Below, piece after piece: positions 7,863 to 15,882 of a stretch of DNA of 27,029 nucleotides (its first letter is position 1; the number at the start of each line of letters is the position of its first letter). Source of the stretch: Candidatus Atribacteria bacterium (GTDB taxonomy: Bacteria; Bipolaricaulota; Bipolaricaulia; UBA7950; UBA9294); NCBI GenBank assembly GCA_004525685.1, contig SPBW01000009.1, positions 1-27,029 on the forward strand, read 5' to 3'. The notes beneath the pieces are model-generated. The model did not search any database, was not told the DNA's origin, and worked only from the letters and a program-made list of their open reading frames with translations. The translations under genes and the position numbers were made by a program.

Positions 7863-9288
7863 ACTTTCTGTCGCAGTCGGAGTTCCGTCTCAGCCTGCAT
7901 GGATGCAGGTGGATGTTCAAGGCATCTGCGAAGACACGCGCAGGCTGAAGCAGGGTGAACTCTTTGTGGCAATCTCTGGACATCTCGATGAAGGGATCTG
8001 CTTCATCGAGCAGGCGATTTCTCGGGGCGCAGTGGCCGTTGTCTCTGAAGAATGGGTGGATGCTTCGGTACCCGTCTTGGTTGTCCCGTCTGCCCGCAAG
8101 GCATTGGCGCAGTTATCCGCTGCTTTTTATGGCCATCCCACACGCGAGCTATTCACTGTCGGAGTAACAGGAACCAATGGGAAGACGACGGTATCTCACT
8201 GGAGTGCCGATCTGCTCGGGCGGCAAGAGACGGGGCTTCTATCCACAGTAGAGAATGCTCGCATCGATGGCTCTGGAAATACGACACCAAGCAGTCCGAC
8301 GATCCAACGCCTGGCACGCGAAGCAGTCGATGAGGGGTTGACACGTCTAGTCATCGAAGCTTCTTCAGCTGGCATTGCCCAAGAGCGTGTGAGCGCGATT
8401 GATTTTGATGTCTGTGTATTCACGAACCTGTCTCCTGAGCACACGCATCATCATGCGGGGCTTGAGGCCTACAAGAGGGCGAAGCTCAAGCTATTCGAGA
8501 GCCTTCGGCCCTCTGCTTGGGCCATCCTGAACCGAGATGATCCGATGTGCGAATCCGTCATAGCTGCCACCTCAGCCCAGATTCTCACCTATGGCGTTGG
8601 CTTTGACGCTGATGTTCGACTTGAGAATGCTCACCCCGACCATCGCGGCAGCCAGTTCACTGTCATTCAAACTGCTGGAGAACGGGGCGACATGACGCTT
8701 GCCCATCCTGGAGCACATAACATGGCCAACGCGTTGGCAGCCATCAGTGTCGGGTTGGTTGGAGGGGTCTCCCTGTCAACGCTGTCCGAACGTCTTGCCC
8801 GCGTTGATCCCATTCCCGGACGCACGGAGTTCTTCCGACGTCGTGATGGGCTTGTGGCTGTTGTCGACTTCGCGCACAACGCATCTTCACTGGAAACAAT
8901 GCTCAGATTCCTTCACCAGACTTATGTGCGGGTCATCGTCGTATTCGGATGTCCTGGCGATAGCGAGCATGAGAAGCGTGTTGCCATGGGTAAGGTGGCC
9001 GGCGCGTTGAGCGATGCCGTTGTGCTCACTTCGGACAATCCCAAGAGCGAAGATCCCCGAGCCATCGTAGAGGAGATTCGAGAAGGGACGATCGGATCAG
9101 ATGTTCCGGTGACGATCGTGCATGATCGGGCACAAGCTATCGGTGAGGCGCTGTCTCAGGCAAGAGCAGGTGACGTCCTTCTTGTGGCCGGAAAGGGGCA
9201 CGAAACCGTTCAGCTCATTGGGAAGGATCGTATTCCCCATTCCGATGCCGACGTGCTCCATCGGTTGGGCTTTGAGCGGGTCACCTAA
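7834..9288 (+). CDS. murE: MurE-like UDP-MurNAc-dipeptide:amino acid ligase, divergent
   Basis: This 484-residue Mur ligase would add the third residue to the peptidoglycan stem peptide using ATP. The N-terminal uridine-binding domain has ICEDTRRLKQGELFVAISG. The central ATPase has the P-loop GVTGTNGKTT (110-119), the substrate motif NTTPSS (149-154) and a probable carbamylated lysine at 217 (YKRAK). The C-terminal domain shows HNMANALAA, PGRTEFF and DNPKSEDP (401-408). Several signatures deviate from the usual forms: EASSAGI for EVSSHAL, SPEHTHHH for SxDHLDxH, DFAHNAS for DYAHTPD, GCPGDSE for GCGGDRD, and Lys404 where diaminopimelate-type enzymes have arginine. The enzyme is therefore a diverged MurE or a related ligase, and its third amino acid cannot be predicted safely. 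It starts with GTG inside the preceding gene, without a clear Shine-Dalgarno site. Its TAA overlaps the murF stop on the other strand. Confidence 0.85.
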   Translation: MNILARPLAELSVAVGVPSQPAWMQVDVQGICEDTRRLKQGELFVAISGHLDEGICFIEQAISRGAVAVVSEEWVDASVPVLVVPSARKALAQLSAAFYGHPTRELFTVGVTGTNGKTTVSHWSADLLGRQETGLLSTVENARIDGSGNTTPSSPTIQRLAREAVDEGLTRLVIEASSAGIAQERVSAIDFDVCVFTNLSPEHTHHHAGLEAYKRAKLKLFESLRPSAWAILNRDDPMCESVIAATSAQILTYGVGFDADVRLENAHPDHRGSQFTVIQTAGERGDMTLAHPGAHNMANALAAISVGLVGGVSLSTLSERLARVDPIPGRTEFFRRRDGLVAVVDFAHNASSLETMLRFLHQTYVRVIVVFGCPGDSEHEKRVAMGKVAGALSDAVVLTSDNPKSEDPRAIVEEIREGTIGSDVPVTIVHDRAQAIGEALSQARAGDVLLVAGKGHETVQLIGKDRIPHSDADVLHRLGFERVT

Positions 9289-10628
9289 CAACCGTGAGCC
9301 AATTCCTCGACCAGCGTCTCCAGGCGTAGCGCTCGCGATCCCTTAACAAGAATGACTGTCGGCGCTGTGAACTGCTCCGTCACGAAGCTTCCGATGTCTT
9401 CTCTGGACAACAAAGCGATTCTCGGATCGTCTTGCGCCTTGCAGGCAGCGATGGCTCGCGCGCCGATAGGGAGGATGGCATCGATGGGTAGATCAACCGC
9501 CTGGCGAACGACGTCGCGATGGAATTCGTCTGTTCCTGCGCCCAGTCCAAGCATCTCTCCAAACACGAACACCCTCTTTGCCTGCACCTCTCCGAAATCT
9601 GACAGTACTCTCAGAGCGGCTGCCATTGATGCCGGATTGGCATTGTACGTATCGTCGAGAATCGTCCCAAACGAGGCAGAAATCGGCTCAAGGCGATGGG
9701 GAATGGGCTTGAATGAGGCGGCTTGATCGGATATGGCGGACCAATCCATGCCCAGCGCATGGGCCGCCGCTGCTGCCAGAAGAACATTGGCTGCATTGTG
9801 CGCGCCAAGAAGACCACAACTGATGCTGAGATTGTTGCCTTCCAGATGGATCGTGAGATTGGGAACGGCCTGGAGAACGTGTCCTCGGAGATCGCCCCCG
9901 TTCAGACCGGCCGAAATGACCGGACATCCTGCGCTTCCGGCGCGCTCGATCAATTGCTGCGAATCGGCGTTGATGATGATCGTCCCGTCATGAGGTATGG
10001 CCTGCGCCAGGGACCACTTCTCCGCAGCCACCGAAGCGATCGATCCCAAACCATCCAGATGACTCGGTCCCACGGACGTAAGGATTCCAAGACTGGGCCG
10101 CAACATGTTGGCCAGCATCGCGATGTCGCCGGGACGTTCGGCGCCCAGCTCGAAGATGCCTAGCTGCGTGTTTTCTGGCATGGAGAGAAGGGCGATCGGA
10201 AGGCCGATCTCTGTGTTGTAGTTCCTGGGTGAGACGTACGTCCGCTTGTAACTGGCTAGCACGTGTCCTAGTAGTGCCTTGACTGTGGTCTTGCCATTGC
10301 TTCCTGTGATGGCAACGAATGTGGTACTTTGCGTGTCTCGCCAAGCTGATGCGAGCTGCTGGAGTGCCAGTGCTGGATCCCGAACGACAATGATGTTGCG
10401 CGCTGTTGTGGGAAATGCTTGCCTGTTGGCGACCAGCGCTGCACAGGCACCGGCAGCGAAGGCATTGCCGATGTACACATGCCCATCTGTGTGAGATCCA
10501 GGCAGAGCCACAAACAGGTCGCCCGGCTGCACGAGTCGGGAATCATGAATGGCGCGTGTGGGCCAAGCCCCGTCACTGCGGAGAAGCTTGCCCTCGACAA
10601 TCTGGGCGATCTTCTCCACAGAGAACAT
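9285..10628 (-). CDS. murF: UDP-MurNAc-tripeptide:D-Ala-D-Ala ligase
   Basis: This roughly 447-residue cytosolic enzyme attaches D-Ala-D-Ala to the UDP-MurNAc-tripeptide, the last cytoplasmic step of stem-peptide synthesis. Visible motifs are the N-terminal DSRLVQPGDLFVALPG, the P-loop ITGSNGKTTVKALLG, RNYNTEIGLP, GPSHLDGLGSIASVAAEKW with the expected carbamylated lysine, GAHNAANVLLA and the MurF-typical DDTYNANPASM; KGSRALRLE closes the protein. Unlike the neighbouring murE, these motifs are canonical. I chose the ATG at 10628 because GGTGG lies eight bases upstream; a GTG at 10640, overlapping the preceding gene, is the alternative. It is the last gene of a minus-strand run after trkA, trkH and the S55-like protease gene. 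Confidence 0.95.
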   Translation of the reverse strand: MFSVEKIAQIVEGKLLRSDGAWPTRAIHDSRLVQPGDLFVALPGSHTDGHVYIGNAFAAGACAALVANRQAFPTTARNIIVVRDPALALQQLASAWRDTQSTTFVAITGSNGKTTVKALLGHVLASYKRTYVSPRNYNTEIGLPIALLSMPENTQLGIFELGAERPGDIAMLANMLRPSLGILTSVGPSHLDGLGSIASVAAEKWSLAQAIPHDGTIIINADSQQLIERAGSAGCPVISAGLNGGDLRGHVLQAVPNLTIHLEGNNLSISCGLLGAHNAANVLLAAAAAHALGMDWSAISDQAASFKPIPHRLEPISASFGTILDDTYNANPASMAAALRVLSDFGEVQAKRVFVFGEMLGLGAGTDEFHRDVVRQAVDLPIDAILPIGARAIAACKAQDDPRIALLSREDIGSFVTEQFTAPTVILVKGSRALRLETLVEELAHGC

Positions 10629-10633
10629 GGTCT

Positions 10634-12478
10634 CTACCACCCAGGCCCGGCGCTCGATTCGTCGGACCCCGAATCCTCCAGAAGCGACTCAGACAAGAGG
10701 GTCACGGTGATCTCTCGCTCGTCATAAAGAGCATACCCGGGGAACACAAACGTCACTTCAGTCACACCGAACAGGGCTGTAGGATCGGCGGAATAGATGT
10801 CTACGCCAAACAGCTCGACTGTCAACGTGTCATAGGCTGGGAGCTGCTCCACAGCCTCGATCAAGTCGGCAAGCCCACTAAACTCAGGCACCGGCTCGCC
10901 ATCTTCAAGATAGCGGGGGCCGCCATAGGCGCGGATGGACACGATGTCAGATGGAAGATCCTCGGGGATCTGTAGCGTTCCATACCTGACCTCTTGTCTT
11001 CCCTGGAAGGTCTGCAGAACAACCTCGAAGGTGATCGTATCTCCAGGAGCGTAGTACGGACTGTCGATGTTCAGCCCTGCGATCTGTATCCCCTTGATCT
11101 CTTCTGTGATGTGCATGGTGGCGACGGCCTTCGTGATGCAAGGATCCTCGAACGCGTTGTATTGCAGGAAGGAGACGATACTTGCCAGTTGCCATGGAGC
11201 ATAGATGGCAACATCTGTGGAGCTGAAGAACACATCTCTGCGCTCTAGTGGAAACAGCATGTTGTCGCCATAAATCTGATAGGCAACCTCAACGGTCCCC
11301 TGTCCCACGCGATCCAGCGTGGTGTCAATGGCCTCGAATCCTGTGGAAAGCAAGAGTTCAGGAATGAGCCTTGGCTCGTCGACCAAGCCGACAAAGAAGT
11401 TGTCATCGATATTCCGATCGGCATCGTAGATGGCCCATGTGAGATCAATCAGGTTCGCGATGGGGCCGAGTTTGCCGCCGATGGCTGCTGATCGGTCTTC
11501 TAGGATCGTCCCCAGCGGCTCGCCGAGCGTCCCCAGTTTGAAGGAGGCCTGCAGCGATTTCATTGTGTCGATGATGGACACGCTGGTTAGCGGAAACTGA
11601 GATGTTCCGTTGCTGATAAAGGGATGCCCATACCCGATCAGCAACTCCTCATCGCGATAGGTGATCGTGCCCAGCGATCCGATGGAAATGTCGCCTGATG
11701 CAAGGGCAATGCCAACAGAGCCGCCGGCCACCAACGAATCTGCATCAGCTGCTGCCCCGGCTCCTGAGCCAGCCAATGGGAGCAGCGTCAATCCGAGCGC
11801 AGATAGCCCCCGTGCTTTAGGTGCAAGCCCTGATCCGAGCACGTCTGTAACCAACTTGGTAGACGTGGCCTGCCACGAGAGTCCCGACATGAGGATGTCA
11901 AGCGATCGACCAGATAGCCCGGCAGTGATGATGGGCGTGGATACGGGATAGGAGAAGATCGTGTTGGGCAGGGATGCCACAAGGAGGTTACTGGGCGGGC
12001 TGGCCGTCATCACGAGGTCAACATCCGCTAGCACAGCCGAAGCGGGTGGTACTGCGGCAACGACATCAGATCGAGCAGCATCAAGCACAGCGAGCATGGG
12101 TTCGATGGGCGTGACCAGCCCGATCGGCGTGATGGCCTTGGACCAATTGGCAGCTCGGGATAGGGCTCCGATTAGCTTGCCGTCGATATAGACAGGGCTT
12201 CCGCTCATGCCTTGAGCGATCCCTCCAGCACGGCCGATGACATCGCCGGATACCTGGACGACAATGAAGTCTGACTGGGTGCCTGCTTGATCGATGACAC
12301 CGAGAACCTCGACAGTGAAGTCCTCGATGATATCTCCGGCGACGATGGTCTTTCCGATCCCCGTCATCCCGATCTCGATTTCATCAAGAAACAAGAACTC
12401 AGATCGATCATAAGCGAGCGTTCCACTGCTGGAAAGTATCAGCAGCAGAAAGAAGCTGAGCATCAAGCGTTTGGGCAC
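10634..12478 (-). CDS. Exported SpoIVB/S55-like serine protease domain protein
   Basis: This 614-residue protein has a signal peptide (LMLSFFLLLILSSSGTLA) and an S55-type region. QGMSGSPVYIDGKLIGAL (89-106) contains the presumed catalytic serine. A second block, TITYRDEELLIGYGHPF (271-287), contains the presumed catalytic His285, followed by ILEDRSAAIGGKLG. In Bacillus SpoIVB the His motif comes before the Ser motif; here they are in the opposite order, an arrangement I also remember from Acidobacteria-type homologues. The C-terminal 200 residues, with PGDTITFEVVLQTFQG, look like beta-sandwich domains. Substrate and role are unknown; there is no sign of sporulation. GTG at 12478 was chosen because AAAGGAGGA lies just upstream. 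A lone TATACT at 12507-12512 (minus strand) might give it its own transcript. It lies 71 bases after trkH and ends within eight bases of the murF start. Confidence 0.85.
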   Translation of the reverse strand: MPKRLMLSFFLLLILSSSGTLAYDRSEFLFLDEIEIGMTGIGKTIVAGDIIEDFTVEVLGVIDQAGTQSDFIVVQVSGDVIGRAGGIAQGMSGSPVYIDGKLIGALSRAANWSKAITPIGLVTPIEPMLAVLDAARSDVVAAVPPASAVLADVDLVMTASPPSNLLVASLPNTIFSYPVSTPIITAGLSGRSLDILMSGLSWQATSTKLVTDVLGSGLAPKARGLSALGLTLLPLAGSGAGAAADADSLVAGGSVGIALASGDISIGSLGTITYRDEELLIGYGHPFISNGTSQFPLTSVSIIDTMKSLQASFKLGTLGEPLGTILEDRSAAIGGKLGPIANLIDLTWAIYDADRNIDDNFFVGLVDEPRLIPELLLSTGFEAIDTTLDRVGQGTVEVAYQIYGDNMLFPLERRDVFFSSTDVAIYAPWQLASIVSFLQYNAFEDPCITKAVATMHITEEIKGIQIAGLNIDSPYYAPGDTITFEVVLQTFQGRQEVRYGTLQIPEDLPSDIVSIRAYGGPRYLEDGEPVPEFSGLADLIEAVEQLPAYDTLTVELFGVDIYSADPTALFGVTEVTFVFPGYALYDEREITVTLLSESLLEDSGSDESSAGPGW

Positions 12479-12549
12479 GGCTCCTCCTTTGCGTTGGCAG
12501 AACTGGAGTATAACGTCTTCGTATGGCAGAAATATGGAGGCGCCACTGC

Positions 12550-14067
12550 CTACTGTACGCCGAAGAACAACGCACGCACGAGCATCAGCACGGGAATAAT
12601 CTCCAGGCGTCCAATCCACATGTTGAAGCATAGGATGAGCTTGCCTGCAAGTGACATAGTCGGATGAGTGATCCCAACAGACAATCCGACATTCCCTTGC
12701 GCGCTAGCGACCTCGAACACGACGTCGGACAGTGTGTATTCGGGGGGAACAACGTGCAGCAGCACGATGATCCCCACTCCTAGGAATACGAACCACAAGA
12801 AGGTGATCAGAGAGGCATCCTCGAGTCGCTGCCCGACTTTTGATTCATCGACAATCGAGGTTCCCAATCGGAACGGGACGATCGCTTGTCGAGGTGAGAC
12901 GATCTTGCGGAAGCGCCATTGCACACCCTTCATCAGAATGAGCATGCGCATGACCTTGATTCCGCCTGCGGTGGATCCGGCAGCTCCCCCGATGAACATG
13001 GCCGTTGCGAGCAGGAGTTTCCCTGTCGGGGTCCACGCTGCCACGTCAGCCGTTTGGAAGCCAGTGCACGTGATCGATGACACCATTTGGAATGCCGATT
13101 CGCGCAGAGATTGAAACCCTCCAATCACGCCCAGGTTCTCCAAGGTCAGGGCGGCTATCCCTATCACAGTCAGCAGGATGAACCAGCGTGTCTGGAAGTC
13201 CCGCCATAGGATTCGGCCGTTGCCGCGCATCATTTCATAGTGAACGGCGAAGCTGATCGCCCCGAGCATCATAATGGGCATCAGAACGAGTTCGATGGCC
13301 ACGCTGTCGTAGGAGGCAATCGAGTTGGCTGTCACACTGAATCCACCCGTCGAGATGGCTGTCATGGCGTGATTGATCGATTCCCACATCGGCATCCCCG
13401 CACCCCATAGCGAGATGACGGCAATAAACGTGTAGAGAAAGAAGATCCACCACATTGTCCGAAGGGTTGAATTGATGCTGGGATGTATCCGTTCGGATCT
13501 TGCTTCGGCATAGTAGAGACTGTGGCTGGCTGCTCCTGGTCTCGGACCAGCTAGGATGGCTAGCATGAGAACGATGACTCCCATTCCTCCGATCCATTCA
13601 ATGAAACTTCGCCACCATTGCAGCGTCTTGGGCAAGAGATCTGCTCGTGCAGCCATCGTCAATCCGGTGCCTGTATATCCAGAGATGGACTCAAAGAACG
13701 CACTGGCAGGATTGCGGAAGTACTGAAGTGTCTCTGAGGATGCACTCGGATCTGCCATAATCGCTGTCAGAGTGAACGGGATGGCGCCCAGTGCAGCAAC
13801 CAGCAGCCATCCGAATGCTGCGATGATCAGCCCGTGTTTGAGTTGCGTATCTCCTGCTACCTTACGAAGCGGCAAATAGAGTGCGGCGCCTAGCGCAAAC
13901 GACACGGCGGCAGTGATGGCCAACGGCGCGAGGGCATAGGACTCGCCGAATGTGAGCGGGATGACGAGCGAGATGATGGCCATCAACCCGACCACGGGGA
14001 TGAGCAATCCCAGATCTCTTAGGATGATGAACAGATCCTGCTTGACGCGAAAAATAGACGGGCTCAT
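12550..14067 (-). CDS. trkH: Potassium uptake protein, TrkH/KtrB family
   Basis: This 505-residue membrane protein is the potassium-translocating subunit of a Trk/Ktr system. It has the four pore-loop repeats of the family, each with its filter glycine: SGYTGTGLT, ISTGGFSV, ITCTGFQT and AQGNVGLSVG. The conserved GGAAGSTAGGIKVMR is present in the later half, and its basic residues are the usual site for pore control by the regulatory subunit. Its ATG overlaps the trkA stop in ATGA (14064-14067), so the two are translationally coupled. The length matches TrkH rather than the shorter KtrB, although the partner is of the single-domain type. The frame ends at 12550, 71 bases before the protease gene. 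Confidence 0.96.
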   Translation of the reverse strand: MSPSIFRVKQDLFIILRDLGLLIPVVGLMAIISLVIPLTFGESYALAPLAITAAVSFALGAALYLPLRKVAGDTQLKHGLIIAAFGWLLVAALGAIPFTLTAIMADPSASSETLQYFRNPASAFFESISGYTGTGLTMAARADLLPKTLQWWRSFIEWIGGMGVIVLMLAILAGPRPGAASHSLYYAEARSERIHPSINSTLRTMWWIFFLYTFIAVISLWGAGMPMWESINHAMTAISTGGFSVTANSIASYDSVAIELVLMPIMMLGAISFAVHYEMMRGNGRILWRDFQTRWFILLTVIGIAALTLENLGVIGGFQSLRESAFQMVSSITCTGFQTADVAAWTPTGKLLLATAMFIGGAAGSTAGGIKVMRMLILMKGVQWRFRKIVSPRQAIVPFRLGTSIVDESKVGQRLEDASLITFLWFVFLGVGIIVLLHVVPPEYTLSDVVFEVASAQGNVGLSVGITHPTMSLAGKLILCFNMWIGRLEIIPVLMLVRALFFGVQ

Positions 14068-14732
14068 CCCACCAGTTTCTCGATGACGTCATCGCTGACG
14101 CGTTGCAGCGAGAACACAGTCAGAATGTCGTCTTCAGAGAGGATAGAGTCCCCCATGGCAATGGACTGAATATCTTCCTCCGGACGGGCAATCGCCAGGA
14201 TTCGAACCGACTCAGGAATGGTGCCCCGCTGAATGCTGTCGGCAATCGATCGGCCTGCAAGGGGCGACTTCTCCGTAATCTGCAATCTGAAGATTTGAGC
14301 GCCTTGGGGAAGCAGGGCGAAGTCCTGCACGTTGGGCTGTTTGACCGCGTTGTACAGATGCTGTGCTACGACATCCTCGGGGTTCTCCATGACGTTGGCT
14401 CCCAGTTTGCGGAAGAAGTCAGTGTGCTCTGTCTCATTGACAACAGACACGATGGAGGGAATAGAGAGGCTGGCGGCAATGGAAACCACCATCAGATTCA
14501 CGGCGTCATCCGACGTAGTGACAATCAACGCATCGGCTCTCTCGGCACCTGCTTCGCGGATCATATCGGCGGATGTGGCGTCGCCGCTGAGTACGGTAAT
14601 GTCGTATCTGTTGCTAATCGCGCGCGCGCGCTCAACATCCACATCGATCAGGACAACGTTGTTCTTCTCGCAGACAGCAATATCAATCAGACTTGTACCT
14701 ATACTTCCTGCGCCCACGATGATCATGTACAT
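14064..14732 (-). CDS. trkA: Trk/Ktr potassium uptake regulatory protein (RCK domain)
   Basis: This 222-residue cytoplasmic protein is the nucleotide-binding regulator of the TrkH channel. The RCK_N domain has IIVGAGSIGTSL with the dinucleotide-binding glycines, VVLIDVDVERAR with the acidic ribose-binding end of strand 2, and TVLSGDATSADMIREAGAERADALIVTT. The second half is an RCK_C domain (about 135-222, SPLAGRSI and DDILTVFSL). The length equals one RCK unit, as in KtrA/CeoB, whereas enteric TrkA has two in tandem. ATGs lie at 14732 and 14726; the first is preceded by a run of seven G at a normal distance. The frame stays open upstream but has no family features there. A GC dinucleotide run near 14619-14632 encodes ERARA and is in frame. 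Confidence 0.95.
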   Translation of the reverse strand: MYMIIVGAGSIGTSLIDIAVCEKNNVVLIDVDVERARAISNRYDITVLSGDATSADMIREAGAERADALIVTTSDDAVNLMVVSIAASLSIPSIVSVVNETEHTDFFRKLGANVMENPEDVVAQHLYNAVKQPNVQDFALLPQGAQIFRLQITEKSPLAGRSIADSIQRGTIPESVRILAIARPEEDIQSIAMGDSILSEDDILTVFSLQRVSDDVIEKLVG

Positions 14733-14756
14733 GGAAGCCCCCCCTTGCCGCGTTCG

Positions 14757-14785
14757 ATGGTAGCATACATGAAATCTTGGGTCAA
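14757..14785 (-). promoter_or_regulatory. Promoter of the trkA-trkH run
   Basis: On the minus strand TTGACC (14780-14785) and TACCAT (14757-14762) are separated by 17 bases. A TG one base upstream of the -10 box gives an extended -10 element. Transcription would start near 14750, with a short leader of about 18 bases holding the G-rich ribosome site of trkA. Confidence 0.55.
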
Positions 14786-14829
14786 CGGGCGGAATTGTCA
14801 GAATGTGCAACAGGAAGGGATTCTTGGCA

Positions 14830-14858
14830 TTGAGCTGCACGCGCGAAGGATCTACAAT
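14830..14858 (+). promoter_or_regulatory. Promoter of the lipoprotein gene, close to the start codon
   Basis: TTGAGC (14830-14835) and TACAAT (14853-14858) are 17 bases apart. The expected transcription start, near 14865, falls on the first ATG of the lipoprotein gene, so the transcript may have no leader. No Shine-Dalgarno site lies at a normal distance; an AAGGA at 14846-14850 is too far upstream and overlaps the promoter. Confidence 0.5.
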
Positions 14859-14864
14859 CCGCCG

Positions 14865-15872
14865 ATGATGAGAACGAGAGAGCGTACACATGGGAGACGA
14901 ACCTGTCTGATCGTTGGCCTAGGCGTCTGCTTGAGCCTAAGCGGGTGTTTGTTCCCATCCGAGAACCGACCTCCGATACTTGGCATTCAGGCACTACCCC
15001 AAGAAGCCTATGCACCATCGGCTATTGTGTTTGATGCCTCGAATTCGGTTGACCCTGAAGGACGCACTGTAACGATCGAATGGGACTTTGGCGATGGCTC
15101 CACAGCCACGGGAGCGACAGTGGTCCATCCCTATCAACATGCAGGATCCTATCAAGCGCGCGTTGTGGTCACCGATACGGAAGGAGCGTCCTCCTCTGCG
15201 ACGATTCCCATTGACATCCGATCGATCCCTGACGGGTACACGCGGCGACGCTTTGAGTGGGAGCGCGACGGAGATGCGAGGGTTTGGGAGGTTCTCATTC
15301 CCTATGACCTCTATCAGAGGTACAAGGGGCGTTTGCGCGTTCCCTACGTGGATACTTATCGCTACGGTGTCTATGTTGCCGATCCGCTAGACGATCCGAC
15401 AATCGAGGATTACGCCACAGAGCTTTGGGATCGCGTCGGCCAAGACGATGACGACTTTATCCACGAGGCGTTGGCTTTTGTCCAAGGTGCGATTCGCTAT
15501 CAAGCCGACCCGCCGGGCGTTGAGCACCCGCTCTATCCATTGGAGACGCTGGCTGATGGCGATGGTGATTGCGAAGACACTGCCATTCTGTTCGTTAGTC
15601 TACTGCAGGCAAGAGGCATCCCAAGCAAGCTAGCGTTCGTCGATACCAATGGCGATCGCACGCCGGATCATGTGCTTGTGTTGGTTGCGATTCCCAGCCG
15701 CATGGTTTCGGAGCTGTCCTGTGCGGGCGCTGTTACGACATTTACGTGGGACAACCAAACCTACGCGTTGGCTGAGACCGCCGTTGACAATGGTGTCTAT
15801 TTGCTGGGATGTGACCCGTGGAATCTTGACGAAGAGGACCTCGCAGAGCTATGGTCGTTCCCCGCGCCGTAG
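14865..15872 (+). CDS. Lipoprotein with PKD domain and transglutaminase-like domain
   Basis: The 335-residue product has a lipoprotein signal peptide with basic n-region and lipobox LSGC, giving lipidated Cys28. A PKD fold follows (about 34-118), seen in DASNSVDPEGRTVTIEWDFG and then HAGSYQARVVVTDTEG. Residues 195-320 look like a transglutaminase-like cysteine hydrolase: DGDCEDTAILFVSLLQARGI with Cys236, DHVLVLV with His269, and ALAETA with Glu304 as a likely third residue where aspartate is more usual. It is probably anchored on the outer face of the cytoplasmic membrane or in the envelope, acting on peptides or cell-wall material; the substrate is unknown. Two ATGs at 14865 and 14868 fit. 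The frame is open far upstream, but that part is antisense to trkA and looks spurious. It leads a five-gene run. Confidence 0.85.
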   Translation: MMRTRERTHGRRTCLIVGLGVCLSLSGCLFPSENRPPILGIQALPQEAYAPSAIVFDASNSVDPEGRTVTIEWDFGDGSTATGATVVHPYQHAGSYQARVVVTDTEGASSSATIPIDIRSIPDGYTRRRFEWERDGDARVWEVLIPYDLYQRYKGRLRVPYVDTYRYGVYVADPLDDPTIEDYATELWDRVGQDDDDFIHEALAFVQGAIRYQADPPGVEHPLYPLETLADGDGDCEDTAILFVSLLQARGIPSKLAFVDTNGDRTPDHVLVLVAIPSRMVSELSCAGAVTTFTWDNQTYALAETAVDNGVYLLGCDPWNLDEEDLAELWSFPAP

Positions 15873-15882
15873 GGCTTGACCT

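Noticed and set aside
14619..14632. GC dinucleotide run in trkA as a phase-variation or Z-DNA element
   Set aside because: It encodes a normal Arg-Ala-rich helix in frame and is short; no other sign of variation.
14103..14864. Upstream extension of the lipoprotein frame
   Set aside because: It is antisense to trkA, and a lipoprotein signal peptide and promoter place the start at 14865.
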